A stretch of 64,000 nucleotides of DNA from Apiotrichum sp. Y4204 (GCA_025531455.1 JAMYHL010000029.1:310001-374000); one strand, 5' to 3'; positions 33,927-52,632 are shown, counted from the first letter of the stretch. Notes: generated from the sequence alone by a model not told the origin. Numbers and translations: made by a program.

Positions 33927-36611
33927 TCACTGGGGCTGCTGCTGCCGACGGCTCTGCCAGTCCGGGTTGTAAGCGGGAGGGAGGACCTCCTCCATGGCTT
34001 GAGGCTCGTCGTGTATCGAACCGGCGTCCTCTTCTTCACGTACGTCTGCCGGGGAACGAATCGGTGTTGAAGCTTGCGGATCGAGTTTTCCTGTCGCCGT
34101 TGAGGCCGACAAGGGCTCCGTAGAGAGTCCCCTTGTCGAGGAAGGTCCTGCAGTGCTAAGACCAGGAGTGGTTGGCTCTGCCACAGTGTAGCCTCTTGCG
34201 GACCGATCGGCCTGCATCGACTTTGTGAGGGGAGCATCAGGGTCGTGCTGACCTCTGGCTTCGGTTTGTTGAGGAACGGGGAGCCTGTTTGGAGTCAGAC
34301 CAGTCCGCTCACAAAGAGCGCCCCTCTTCGATCTGGTCTAATACTCACCAAGTTGTCATCGTCACATTGGGTTCCGCAGAGCCTGTTCCCTGCGGGGAAA
34401 CTACATACGGCACAGGCGCCGCATCTGACGGTCCGGGCTGGAATATGGGCTTGTCGTCGTCGATGTCTAGAAGACCGGGACGTTCAGTAGTGGTGGCTTT
34501 GCGCCGGCGTCTGAGGAGCAGAGCCACAACCACGATGCCGACTAGCAAGGCCACTCCACCGGCCTGCTGCGTCAGCTCCAACTCGGAGCAAAGAGTTGAT
34601 CATAAGGTCATAAACTCACAACACCGCCTGCGATGGCACCGACAGGAACCTTCTTCTTGGGAGGGATGACCGCTTCTGACCTATTGGCATAGTGAGCATC
34701 AAGTCATCAGTCGCACCCACCAGTCATGCATGTAGAACTGGACGCTGTGGAGATTGGTGGGTGGCGACTTTGGGTCGTTGTAGATGTTGATGGTCCGTCC
34801 ATCGACCTCGGGATCGAGTACCATCAGGTAGTAAGTGACCAGCTCAAGCTCCGGGGAACGTGCGGGGAACATTCCGATTAAAGTCTTGTTGTCGTAGAGC
34901 CAGGGCTGGACATTGATCCATGGCGCGGAGATGATGTTTGAGGAGGTACCGCGGACGACAACCATGCTCGTGCGTTTGGGGATGTAGCCGCGAACATGAG
35001 TGTTGCCCACAAGCTCGGCGACCTGGTATTGGCCCTGGGATGTCTGCGACCATGTCCCTTCGTATGTGAAGAAGGGATTGAGGGATCCATTCGTGACAAA
35101 GAACTCCTCTCGGACCACCATCTGGTCGAAGGAAGGGCTGTGGCGGTCAGCTTCTCGGCAAGAATCACACCTTGGCTTGGGCGGACCAGAGAGGACTTAC
35201 GCTTGTGTCTTTACGCCCATCTCGACTGTAAAATTGTTAAATGAAAGCGTCGAGTCCGGTGACACAATCTGCAGCATGGGAAGCGAGAGCTTCATGCCCA
35301 TGTCGCCCGAGGCACTGAAGAGCACACCGCCCGGCGGTTCAGCTGAAGTTCGGATGGGGGCCACGCCGTCCTTCATGAGCAGGCCTAGCTTTCCGTGTGT
35401 GTCTGCGTTTCCGTACGCCCAGAAGCGGCGCATCGGGAGCTGCAGGTAGAGGTAGGGAGTGTCAAGCGTGCCATCACTGTGGTTGTAGAATGCCGGGAGG
35501 GGGATTCCTGCGTCCGGCGTTATGATACTACGCTGACCGCCAGAAGTCTGCCAAGTGTACGGAACATTCGGCCCTTCGGCGATCGAGGGATGATACTTGA
35601 CAACACCGTCCGTGGGCTTGAATGTCCAGTTGAAGTAGAGGTTGGGGGTGAAGGCAAGCGGCTCTCCAGTGTTGAGGTCCTGGGCTGCGACGCGAATGTC
35701 GAGATTGAGGTTGGCCACAAAGGCCGCAAACACCAGATGACCGAGCGTCATCCACATTGTGAGCTGGAGAGAGGCCAATCCGAGTTGCTGAGTGGTTGAG
35801 ACAAGGAGACTAAGGACAAGATAGAGGATGGCAAGATCAGAGCTGTCAGCTTGAAAGCTTGTAAGTGGATTTCCTCTTGTGAGAACCCCAACCTCTTGGA
35901 TGGCCTTCTGGATAGAGCGGCCCGTGCTCTTGGCGTCCTCTCCCAAAGACCATGCGTCCGCGATCCGCTCGTTGACTGAGCCGCTGATCTGCAACGCAAC
36001 CTGTGCACAGTACACAGCGAACACCGCCTGTAAAAAGGGAAAGAAGTCCCAATCCTCACTTGCTGGAAGTACGAAGCGCGAAGGAGCCCTTCAGTCCTTT
36101 GGCCCCTGTGGAAATCAAATACAAGCCCGGCCTGCACAACGCCTGTGAGACAGCCGGTATGTGAGTAATAAATGAGACCAGCCAAAAGACAGTGCAGTCT
36201 GGGGTGACTCCATATGGGCTCTCTCTTCATGGGCCATAGGCAGCCGCGGTTGTGGGCAATCGGTGGCTGAGCTCGAATTGCAGTCTTGAAAGCCTGGAAC
36301 ACTGGTCCGTCCCCCCACTCTCGCACAGGTCGCGTAGGGACAGAGCCGGAGTAACAACGTGCAGAAGAAGCTGAGAGTCTCAGTGGTCAGTGATCAGCTG
36401 CGCGTCAGCATCGGCCTGAAGGGGCGGGGGCAGTGTTACCAGCGTGAGGAAAAGCGATGAGACACTGGACAACAGCAGCCGCGACGCCACTCCCCACCTT
36501 GATGCAGTATTTGTAAATGGTCCATCTTCCCTTGGGCTGGATTGCCGCCCAAATGATGGTAGAACACAGCCACCGCCTCGGCACGAGGGCCTTCAACAGA
36601 TAAGTAAGCAT
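33927..36611 (-). CDS. membrane glycoprotein with PPxY cytoplasmic tail, unrecognised family
   Basis: Firm part: exons 35757-35201, 35137-34721, 34680-34620, 34566-34349 and 34284-33927 join in frame to 536 residues. A hydrophobic segment (MTLGHLVFAAFVA) is followed by an extracellular-looking domain of about 300 residues with N-glycosylation sites (NWT, NHS, NFT, NGS), a transmembrane helix AGGVALLVGIVVVALLL with RRRRK stop-transfer, and a Ser/Thr/Pro tail ending with the PPAY motif, a possible WW-domain (Rsp5-type ubiquitin ligase) binding site. I do not recognise the ectodomain. The frame stays open to 36024 with GC3-rich codons, and further exon-like segments reach an ATG at 36611 (for example KALVPRRWLCSTIIWAAIQP and AVFAVYCAQVALQISG). 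The gene may thus begin at 36611 with several membrane helices, or at 35757 with a short signal peptide. The upstream splicing is unresolved. Confidence 0.6.
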
Positions 36612-36864
36612 TGCCAAGAGGCTCGAAACGGAACAGGAATTGGAATGATGTTTGGTTCTGAGCTGGGCAGAATGGAGGGAGCCTGTAGGGAATGCCTATG
36701 ACCTCACCGCCGAGTCGCGTTGGCCGGTAGTTGGCCGGTCGGCTTCTCGGCGAGAGATTGTTAGAACTTGAGCGAGCTCGATAATCACGAGAGGACGACG
36801 ATCGTTGTTCTTTATCTAGCAGAGTGTGCGTATCTAACGTTGAGCACCACTGCGGCAGAACGAC

Positions 36865-36870
36865 TTTAAA
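36865..36870 (+). promoter_or_regulatory. TATA-like box of sugar porter gene
   Basis: TTTAAA lies about 40 bases before the ATG at 36911 on the same strand. Weak match. Confidence 0.25.
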
Positions 36871-36910
36871 GAGCAAGCAAGATCCGTGCCTGGAGTGGAC
36901 TTTCTCAGTC

Positions 36911-38559
36911 ATGTCGTCGGTCACAACCGACACCAACGTCAACTACGGTACTACGACATACCTGCAACCATAGCGTCTGCAATGTTTCCTTCTCCACATC
37001 TGATCTATCACTAACGAGCCCGGCAAAATGACAGCCGCCCGCGCTACCTGGATTGGATTGCATGCTGTGCAGCACGGCTTGGCGATCGCCGGCCTGAACG
37101 GGGTGCAGAACATGGTGACATGCCGCGGGATCACACACCAGCCAGCGGCAAGACGATGGGGCTTGACACCCTGTGTGCCCATGACTGTGCGTCCTTACTC
37201 TGGTAGCTGAGGTGAAGATGGCGGATACTGACGAGCAGGATGCGCAGTTTGGTATTGTGGTTGCCGTGTTTACCCTTGGTGGGCTGGTGGCAAGCCTCAG
37301 CACACGCGCGGTCATGGCCCGGGTAGGCATCGTCGGCACATTGCGGCTCTCTGCTACTGCCGTTATTGCGGGTTCGGCGCTGCTGGCGTGTGGCAATGTG
37401 GTCTGGGTGATGGTTTGTGCACGGTGAGTGCGAGTGGGGATGGATGGACGGCGAAGCCTTAAAGTCCCAAGCTTAGTTGGGCATCTGTCCCGTCTGGACC
37501 ATCCCGTGATCAGCCTCCTGACTCCAGACTCGTCGTCGGTCTTGGCTGCGGCCTATCGACGGCAACAGTTCCACTCGCCCTTACAGCCGTCGCCCCATCA
37601 CGAGCGAAGCGTGCGCTCGGGATCATGAACCAGCTGGCGATCGTGCTGGGCATCCTCGCGAGTCTGCTACTGGCCTTCCCCTTTGGCCATCCGTATCTCT
37701 GGCGCGCTGTACCCTCCGTATCGGTGGCGCTTGGGATAGTGCAACTGGTCTGGAGCCGGTTCGTCGGGACGATCGAGGTTGAGGAGGGTGGGACCGATGA
37801 AGATGGAGGCGAGGAAACCCCGTTGCTTCCGAGCCAGCAGCCGCTCACTATCGCTGAACTATTCACGAGTACCGATCCCAAAGTCAAGAATGCTTGTGAG
37901 TGTGCTCCTCTCCACGCGGCTGACAATAGTGCCGATTGTGTTCATTACCCAGACTTTTCAGCAGCTGTGTGGAGCGAGCGCAGGTACGCAGAGCCCACAA
38001 ATGCGCCGTGTTGTACTCAGTTCTGATCCCAGTCATGTACTTTACGACTTCCATTCTCTCTCCGGTATTCAAGTCGTCGGCCAAGCTCGTATCCCTGCTT
38101 GTGGTATTGAGCAAAGTGCCGAGTACCATCCTTCCGGCGTTCCTAATCGAGCGGCTGGGCACGCGCGCCCTCCTCGTGGGACCTACCGCAGCTGTGGCGG
38201 CATCCCACGTCCTTCTCGCCGCAGGCATCAACCACGACATCCCGGCCCTCGCAGCAGTGGGGATGATGAGCTTTGTGACCTGGTTCTCAATCGGTCTGGG
38301 GCCGGTTTCCTGGGTCGTGCTGGGGACTGTCCTCCCGCCCAATGCGCGCGCTGCGGCCAGCAGCGTCGCCCTCGGCATCAACTGGTCCCTCAACTTTGTC
38401 GTCGGCGCAACATTTCTCCCCCTTCAAGCTCTGCTGCGCCACGACGACGAGGGCGACGGCAGCGTGTTCTACGTGTTTGCGGCACTCTGCGTCGTCGGCA
38501 CACTGGCTATCTGTGAAGGGTATCGGCGTCTCGACGCCGGCAGGACTATTGCAATCTGA
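36911..38559 (+). CDS. MFS sugar-porter-type transporter
   Basis: Multi-exon gene. Exons seen: 36911-36947, 37035-37186, 37218 to about 37422, about 37526-37896, about 37931-37983, and about 38021-38559. Sugar-porter hallmarks in order: LNGVQNMVTC at the end of helix 1, GIVVAVFTLGGLVAS in helix 2, VVGLGCGLSTATVPLAL in helix 4, KRALGIMNQLAIVLGI in helix 5, FQQLCGASA in helix 7, and a helix 10-11 segment GPVSWVVLGTVLPPNARAAA ending GATFLPLQ. The C-terminus lacks a long tail. The product of about 450 residues is short for the family, and the classical PESPR loop motif is replaced by an acidic LLPSQQ loop. The closest known fungal proteins I can think of are the Ybr241c/Vps73-like porters. Substrate unknown. 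Two of the inferred introns are only 31-37 nt, so those joins are less certain. Confidence 0.75.
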
Positions 38560-38721
38560 AGCAATCAAGATGCACTGTGCGTGTTGTTCATGCGGGATAC
38601 ATTGGGCCAGGCGGCAATGATACAGGCTATAACCATTTCTATAGATCTATAGACAGTAGTAGTACATAACATGTGGTGCGCACTTGACCCGTCCTTGACA
38701 TGGCACTTGGATAGGGTGAGG

Positions 38722-40785
38722 CTAGATGTTCGCCTTGACCCAGCCCCAGAACCCGGGTTCGCGCTCTTCTTCGACAATGTCGCGCGAGTGGCCGGTAACA
38801 AAGTCCATGTCTTCGCACCGGATCACCTTGGTTTTGTTCACAATCTTGTATCCGAGGAGGAGGACGAGGAAGAACGGGATACCAAAGTAGGTGGTGATAA
38901 AGGACGACGTGTCAAACGTGTGCATGAACGCCGTAAAGCCCGAAAAGATGATGACGATGATGGTCACCACAAAGCCATAGTAGCTGAGGAAGGGCTGGAG
39001 CGGGGCGACGTACGGCAGCGTCCTGCGGTCGAGGCCCTGCGCGCGCATGCCATGGTTGAACCGGATGGCAGCGTACAGGATAGCCGACCACGAGAGCATT
39101 CCGCAGACGGAACACATGTTGGCAACTGGCGGTCAGCGGTGGAAACCCGACAAAACATGTGCTTGTATGTACTCACAGTAGCCAAACACGGTGCCCGCGG
39201 ACTTGTCATTCGTGGAGGCAAGGAAGGAGAGCATGGAAAAGAGAGCCGAGATAGAAACACAGACCCACGGGAGGCCGTCAGACGCACGCGTCTTGCCGAG
39301 CCACTTTGCGAACCGCGGTGTAGCACCACGGAGGTGCAGGCCGTAGAGGGTACGCGACGAGACGTACATGTGGGCGACGCACGCGGACCACGCCGAAGTG
39401 AGGAGCGCGGCGTTGATAATGGACGGCAGGGCGTGGATGCCCGCCTCCTTGATCGCGATCACAAAGGGCGACTTGGCAGCCGTGGAGCCAAGGTTGAGCG
39501 ACCGGTTGTTGGGTGACACGAGCAGGCCGATCAGGAACGCCGAGGCAATGTAGAACAGAGCCAGACGAATCCACACCGTCTTGATCGCACGCGGAACGGT
39601 CTTGCCCGGCGAGCTGGTCTCGGCCGCAGCAATAGCGGTGATTTCGGTTCCTGTTGTGAGCGAAGGTCAAAGGTGCGGTGCACTGATACCTACCGATGAA
39701 CGCAAAAGCCGCATTGATGAGGACAGCAAAGAAGCCCAGGAAGCGGCCCCATTTCCCGGAGATTCCGTCGTATTGGACAAAGCCGCCAGTCTCGTGCCAG
39801 TAGCGAAAACCGATGGCCTCGTGGTTGGGACCGCCGCCGGCGGTGATGACGATCGAGAGGATGATAAGGCCGCAAATCGTGATGACCTTGATGGACGCTG
39901 CCCAGAACTCCACTTCACCAAACGCGCGCGTTCCGAGGAAGTTGATGAAGATCTGTCATTAAAACCTACATCTTTCCCGAGCAGAGCTCCGTCACACTCA
40001 CCACTACGATCAGCATCAGGCCGACCCACATGGCGTTATTGCAGATCCCAGACGTGCACGTCGTGTCACCGTGGCCCACAGGGGTCCAGTAAGAGATGAG
40101 GACCGCTGCGGCGGACATTTCTGCAGGGAGAAGGACGATGTAGCTGTAATTGTCAGCTACCATGGTCGTATCTGTTGCGACTCACGTGTACCAGTACAGC
40201 CATCCGATGGCGAAGCCGAGCTCGGGGCTAACAAAGCGGCCGGCAAGCGCAAACTGGCCGCCGGGGATGGGGAACGCCGCGACCATCTCGCCCAGCGCGA
40301 CCATGACACTGTACAGCAGCGTCGCCATCACGCAGTAGCTGATCAGCAGGCCCGCGGGACCACCCGACTTGAGGTTGTTGGCCGTACCAAGGAAGAGACC
40401 TGTGCCAATCACGCCGCCAATGACAAGCATTTGGATATGGCGAGGCTTGAGGTGGCGCTGCATGTCGTTCGCAGACCCGGCGTCAATGTGTTGTTGTTTC
40501 TCGTTGATGCTCTCCTGCGCCGAGCCGTCGCTCGACGCAGCATGGTGTGCCGCAGACGTCGCGTCTTTGGCAAGGACTTTGTCGGACTCACAGGAGACCT
40601 GGCCCCCAACTCCAGAGGAGTCGGGGGCCCCTGGTCGTAATCTGGTCGAGTCGAGGAGGTCCTGCACGTCAGAGGGTGGTCTCAAGCGATGGATTATAGC
40701 GCTACGCCCATCGAAAGCGGCGCTCGATATCGGGAGGCTGGCCGGCTAGTCATCTTGATCACAGCACACTCACCTTATGTTCCAT
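38722..40785 (-). CDS. amino-acid permease (YAT/APC family)
   Basis: About six exons on the minus strand encode a 12-helix APC permease of about 540 residues. Landmarks: a Ser/Ala-rich hydrophilic N-terminus, LKPRHIQMLVIGGVIGTGLF as helix 1 entry, GWLYWYT|YIVLLPAEMSAAAVLISYW at the end of helix 3, FINFLGTRAFGEVEFWAASI, a GTEITAIAAAETSSPGKTVP loop and SRTLYGLHLRGATPRF after helix 8, typical of plasma-membrane fungal amino-acid permeases. The C-terminus ends GFWGWVKANI. The proton-coupled uptake role is family knowledge. Specificity is not visible. The first exon is uncertain: a four-codon exon at 40785 followed by a 28-nt intron is the only ATG-initiated join found. Otherwise initiation would be at an internal ATG near the conserved domain. 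Confidence 0.85.
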
Positions 40786-41610
40786 GCTTTTCCTGCTTCC
40801 TGTTTTGCTGCGTTTTTCCGGTCAAGAGTGAGTGAATGAACGTAACATCATCCAGCACATCCTGATTCTATGAGCTGACCAACTCGCGTGCGCCGGCACT
40901 TCTTTCGACTCGACCGCGTCGTCCAAATAGGGACTGCACCTATGAGGTCCAGTCGCGCAAAAGTTCTTTGGGACCCGCTAGACTTCCAGACTCTTGATCT
41001 CCCCTCTTCCGCCTGGGATGTTGGAAAAATGAGTTCCGACCGGCGGCAAGGTCCCTGAATCCTGGACATGTGAGCGGTAACTGACGGTGAGCAGTAAGTG
41101 GCAGTTGTGGATATACAGTTTCCACACTTGCCACGTGCCGGACATGCACAGCACCTCTCGTCGATGCACCATACGCATTCAGAAGGCCAGGAATTGATGA
41201 CCTCACACCGCATGACCTTACACCGCTGCTGTACTGTGCGCGGAGCTCGGAGCTTGGAAGGCTGAGCTTTGGCATCGCGCTAATGAGGCAGAGTGGTCCG
41301 AGGTTGTCGCCATGCGGCTCTGGCCGACTTAGGAGTACGCCTGGTGGTGTCGTTCAGGATATGACTCCTGCATGACGCAGATGATGGCAGGGTCAGCACA
41401 GTCAGCCTGCCGGACAGTAGTTGTCAGTTCTTTCGCGATATACACAAAGCGAGACTCTTCTCGCATGCAAATATTAAATACACATAGTTGGACAACGCTC
41501 ATGGTTGGGGTCAGATCCGATTGTGGATCTTCTGCTCTAGGCTTGACATCCATACAGCCCTTCTTCGGCTCCCTCTTCTTGGACTTCTTACCCGACGCTC
41601 CTTCCAGGCC
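40786..41610. other. gene-free stretch
   Basis: Upstream of the permease and downstream of the Virilizer-like gene. No gene seen. Confidence 0.5.
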
Positions 41611-43505
41611 TCACCGGAACTCGTCCACGTGTCTGCTTGCTTTGCGACCCACGCCTGCCAGACCGATGCCGAGTCCGGACACGGTGTCCCGCTCGCGGCG
41701 GAATTCGTGTGCAGAATACACCTTGCCAGCGTAATCGCTCGCACTTCCAGATGTTCCCGAGGGAAGAGCTGAAGGGATTCCGAGAGGCGGTGCCGGAGCA
41801 GTGGACAACGAGACGAGAAGGTGCGGCGCGACAACAGCGAGTATTTCGGTCGGTGTGGGGTTGACAGCAAGAGATGATTCGCCCTGGGCGTTGATCGCCC
41901 GCAGGAGGTGTGACGCTTGGGTTTGGGATGCGAGTGGCGGAGTACGCGGTGTCCCCACTGCGGGCGATGGTGGTGCCGCAGCCGGAGACAAGGTAGTGGA
42001 GGCTGGGAGAAACGCGCGTCTTAGAGTGTCATCTTCGGAGAGAGTGGAAAGGAAGGGCTGCGCCAGTTTCTGCGTCGCCTGAGCGCAGGAGAAGCCACCA
42101 ATAGTCACCTCTGCGGATAGCGGGAGCAGGGTGGAAAGCACCGTGCGGGCGCGTGCAACTGGAACGGGAATGGGAGTTGCTGTCCCGCGCGCAGTCGCAT
42201 GTACTGCGAGGGTCGCAAGGGTGCGCACAAGATGTTCGGTGACGAGTCGGCTCGTGCTCTCGTCTTGATCCTTGCCCATTGCGGAGAGCACAGGTGCCAG
42301 TAGCTGAACTGTTGCGGACAATGCGGGGCCAGCTTGTGGATGACGACTCAACTTCTGGGCCTCACCGAGTTGAATCACCTGAGCAAGAGCGCTCATGGGA
42401 GAAGGATATGTCGCCTGTAATGGGCGGTCAAGACGAGTAATGGTCAGCAGCGCCGAACGGGCGTCGAATGAATCGTCTTCCACAGCGAGGATGGACCGCA
42501 GGGCTCTTCCAGCCTCCGTCATCTCGGCCAAAGCGAGCACTGAATCCGAATCGAGGAGGTCTTCCATAAAAAACGTCTCACGAGCAACGAGAGTGAGACT
42601 GGCGAGAACCCGACTGCGAACCTTTGCCTCAGACTCAGGGAGCGACGGTAATGCTGCAATGAGCTCCTTGGCGGACGGTAGAGGCAGTTTGGTCCGGGGA
42701 GACCGAGCCGGACATGCTGCTCGACTGGTCTCAACAGCTTCCCCTGTCTCTGCAGCCTCATGAGCATACAGCGACAGCGTAATCTTCTTTGCCGGCGCGC
42801 GGAAAATCACCAGCCGTGTGGATGTCTAAATTGCATGAGCACAACCTGCGGCCGCAGCACGACCTACCCCTGGCGGCATATCGATTGCAAAGTCGAGCGC
42901 ATGCGGAGCGGGCCATACCCGTGCTTGTGTCCGAGCCAGGGCATTTACGGGGTCCGAGGGCGCAACGTTGAGGAATACCTCTGCCATGAACTCTGTGGGA
43001 TCCGTTTCTCTGTAAGGTTGTGAGTCTCCACGCTCTCTGTGAACCAAGCTTCACACGCACCCAGTACCATGGCGGTGCACGACGCCGGACGGAATAACAC
43101 GCAGCGAGCTGAGGCGGACTGGCTGTGCAAAACGGATGGCCGCGATGGAGAGCTCCTGCTGCGGTTCCCCGTCGTCAGGCGTGACAATAGCCGGCAGAGT
43201 GTCGATTCCCAACCCCGTCAGCGCTGCGGGTGTCGTCACCTTGGAGCCCGAGCCTCCGCCCGCGTCGGGGTACATCCGCGGCGTGCCGTGATAAACCAGC
43301 GTTGGTGGCATAATGGGGTGAACGACTGGCAGTGAGTTGATCCCAAGTCGAGGATTTACAGGCAGTGAAGAAGTGTGAACCCCGTCCAACCCCCCAATGC
43401 GACGCGTTTCAGGTGGTGGAGGGAGTGGAGGTCGAAGCTAGCGTTGTCAATGTGTTTGGGTGAGGTGGAGGTTGGCCAGGTCGGCCAGGCGTCCAACTCA
43501 AACAT
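41611..43505 (-). CDS. Virilizer-like protein, probable m6A-writer accessory subunit
   Basis: Exons ending 43061, then 43009-42868 and 42825-41611 join in frame. From 43389 down they give 561 residues. The N-terminal 200 residues follow the Virilizer N-domain pattern: IRFAQPVRLSSLRVIPSGV (family: a strand pair placing FPxPVxLxxVRVIPxG), then DPTEFMAEVFLNVAPSDP (family: PxxFxLExFVNxxxxP), and TSTRLVIFRAPAKKITLSLYA (family: TDGLVLRGxYxTLTLxVYG). The rest is helical and Ala/Leu/Ser-rich (SALAQVIQLGEAQKLSRH), ending in a basic HEFRRERDTVSGLG segment. Virilizer supports the METTL3/Ime4 methyltransferase complex in the nucleus, and a fungal Vir1 is known in yeasts. The length is short compared with animal Virilizer. 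The first exon is not resolved: ATG 43505 is the nearest plausible start, and its splice to the conserved frame is uncertain. The assignment is by eye. Confidence 0.55.
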
Positions 43506-49701
<6,196 letters not shown>

Positions 49702-50730
49702 TGTGGCTGGCCCTATCGAATATTGCACTCCTCCGCTTTGGACGACACACTGCGTCCGAAAGCACCCACGGTCCCGAGAACATTTACTATGATGTGTACA
49801 TGGCGTTATGACAGCAATTTCCGTTCTGATCTGGTCACACTTGAAGTGCATATGGTCAACACGGCTGCCTGCTACACTTAGGCCGGCTTGTGGAAGCCGG
49901 AACCGGGATCAAGAGATTTGGCGTGGTGAAGGGAATGAACAAATGGACAAGCAATTGACATCTGAGCCAGTTCAGGCATCAGTCCTGTCATACCGACGGC
50001 CCGTGAGGGATCGCTTGACTAACCTTTAACTGACATGCCGCGTAGGTTGTTGATTGATAGACAAATTGGAGTCAGGGATCGAGGTACCGCACAGAGCCTG
50101 ACGATCTGACGATACCATGACACAGGTGATCCTTAGATCAGCAATGTTCTGAAAGCGATTGTTCGCCGCCAATTTCTGTCTTATGTTCAGTCCGCTCGGC
50201 CCTCTTATTAACGCCAGGATATCTAACTGGGATCGACTCCCAACTCCGAAAGAACTGCGCATCTTCCTAGTGCGAATGGCTTAATGGCTCGCAAAGGGGC
50301 GTGACCAGGCGAGGGACGGTCTGCAGGCACCAGCGCGAGTCCGTTGGATACACGGCATCAGGATAGTAGGATATCAGGTATCACGTAAAGGCCCAGAATT
50401 ACGGATCCCGGCAGGCCATTGGGCGGGGTGGGAATGGATCTGAGCACTGTCGATCCGGGGTATGATCGACCTGATCGTCGGGATCGGATGGTCTAGAATG
50501 TTGAACAGCAGACCACGCCACCGCCAGGACCCACATTGGACACATCTTTACCGCTGCCATTGCTCCTTCAGCTGTAGGGTCTCTCTTTCCAATGCTACGA
50601 TATTGACCAGAAAAGGTTTAGCATTCTGCAGCGTAACACTACTATCGAAACGCATTGCCTTCGGGCTCTCAGGTTCAATACCTCGGAGGGCGGAGGTCGC
50701 GGCGATCCGGCCAGCGACAAGTTCGTGTCC
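49702..50730. other. gene-free stretch 3' of GFA1
   Basis: Holds the GFA1 3' flank and the 5' flank of the tRNA-Arg gene. No gene seen. Confidence 0.55.
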
Positions 50731-50808
50731 GGTCGCGTGGCCAAATGGTACGGCGTCTGACTACGATGAGTAATCAGGAGATCGCGGGTTCGATCCCCGT
50801 CGTGACCT
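50731..50808 (+). tRNA. tRNA-Arg(ACG) with 6-nt intron
   Basis: Acceptor arms GGTCGCG and CGTGACC pair over seven positions with one G.U. The T arm reads GCGGGTTCGATCCCCGT. The D region GTGGCCAAATGGTACGGC and the anticodon arm TCTGA-CTACGAA-TCAGG match eukaryotic tRNA-Arg(ACG). Six extra bases (TGAGTA, about 50767-50772) sit one base 3' of the anticodon, the canonical tRNA intron position. The anticodon is ACG (A34 read as inosine, decoding CGU/CGC/CGA). Discriminator base is T. Confidence 0.88.
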
Positions 50809-52632
50809 GCAAGCTGCCCAGCAGCGAGCACGACTGCTTTTTGGAGTTGTGGCGGCGATTTGGAAGGAAGCGAAGTCAATCGAGTCGTGGGGGCGTTGTT
50901 ACAATCGTTGAGAGGAATGAGTGAAGATGTAGGGCCTTATTGGACGTATGGGGTCTAGTCACGTTCGTTAGTCACCTGTTCCAGTTTAGTTCGTACTGCC
51001 AGGGGGCCTGTATCTTCCGAGAGATGTACCTTCATATCCTGTCTCCGCAGACATCCGATAACAAGAATGAAAAGGCATGTCTCTGTGGCCATGCTGAGCG
51101 AGAAGGCCAAAGGCCACACAGTTGCGGTTCACGGCCGAGGGATCAGTTGTTGTCGCCTGACCACGGGGCCGCGCCTGTCGACCGCCTCTTAACTAGCACC
51201 ACCATCCCCGCGTCGGGATCCGGACACCGTTGTTGAAGCTTGGAACATGCCAAAGTAAAGGCATGTATGATCGACTCGGCGCAAAGTTGCGACCGGTCTG
51301 AAAGGAAGGTGTTGAGGGCGATTGCTATAGTTCTGGTTGAGAAAGGAGGCATGTGGGCATAGATGTAATCCTTGGATAATGAAGTCTGGTACTGTATAAT
51401 GACCAAGGTGAAATGGCCAGCGCATAACAATATCGTCCATTGCCCAGTGGCCGGTGGACAAAAGAAGCACTCGCAAAAGCCAAGGGCGGAGCTATCAAGC
51501 TCGGAAGCAAGGAAGCGCAACCGCGCCTTTATTACTTGGTGTTTTGCGACGCGACGCGACGCAACGCGTCAGGACGCGTTCTCACACAAAACCCTGGATG
51601 GCTCGCCAACCTACCTTTTGCCTCCAGTCATCAGTAGTGCAATATAAGCCACCACGTACGACTAGGATATAGACTCCGCCTCAGGTCGTGAGAGCATGGG
51701 TGAGGATGAGGAGAACGTTTGGGAACTGAGACGGGGCACCAGGCGATCGGCCACCACAGTACCACATTGTGGCCCGTGCATCCCTGTCTCCTTGTCTCCC
51801 TCTGCCCACAGTCATGACGAGCCGACTCTTGGAACGTGCACACCCTCAAAGACCAAAGCCCTGTTCCAGTCCAACAGCGCACAGCCATGTATGCTTCTCG
51901 CGCGATCTGGGCCCTTGGAGGCTGGCCGGGTGAATTGCCTCGCGGCGACTGATGACGCGCGCGAAGCCGCAGTGTTGAGTGGGTGTGGGTGGGTGGCAAT
52001 TGAATCTGCAGATCGGAAACTTCTGCCGCTCAAAGCTCGACGGCTCGCTGCCAAGAGGCACCGGAGAACGGTTTGGAACTAGTTGTGGAATGGACTGCAT
52101 ATGACACAAGTTTGCGTTGTCGACGCGCGGCAAAGGAATGCGCCGTCTGGCTGTCCGATGCCGGGTCACTTGATGCTACAAAGGCGGACCGACGATGGCG
52201 GGGCGGCGCGAGGCTGAACGGAGCACAAACTTCCACACACACCGTTCTGAGCCATGGCGGATGGTCGCGTCTTGCACGCCCCTTGCTGCAGCGAGCACGA
52301 CGTATAGCTATAAGTATTGCATCTTCAAATGGCCAGTTTCTTCTGGTCCGGTTGTCCCATCAGCTGCTCCGCCGTTCAACTTGTTGTCGCCGCCATCCAC
52401 CACAGAAGCTTCTGAGCCAGTCGATCCGTTTCGCTGGGATCCCAGCCTCTGTACTCTGCCCGTCTGTCCCTTCGGATCCCACACTCTCAACACTCTCTGC
52501 CCCACGGCTCCACCAGCTGCGCACTCGACATCCGCTGAACAAACCCTTTGCAACTTGCGTCCCCGTCCTGTCGCTCTCCCAATCGTCCACCTATCCTTCC
52601 TCACTTCATCAACCCTCACTTCCAACTTCAAG
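50809..52632. other. gene-free stretch
   Basis: No supported gene. The last 250 bases are C/T-rich, likely the leader of the small membrane protein gene. A TATAAG at about 52310 could serve it. Confidence 0.5.

Noticed and set aside
36436..36942. 168-residue minus-strand open frame
   Set aside because: It overlaps the start and promoter of the plus-strand sugar porter and has no recognisable domain. Only the part left of 36611 may belong to exons of the membrane glycoprotein.
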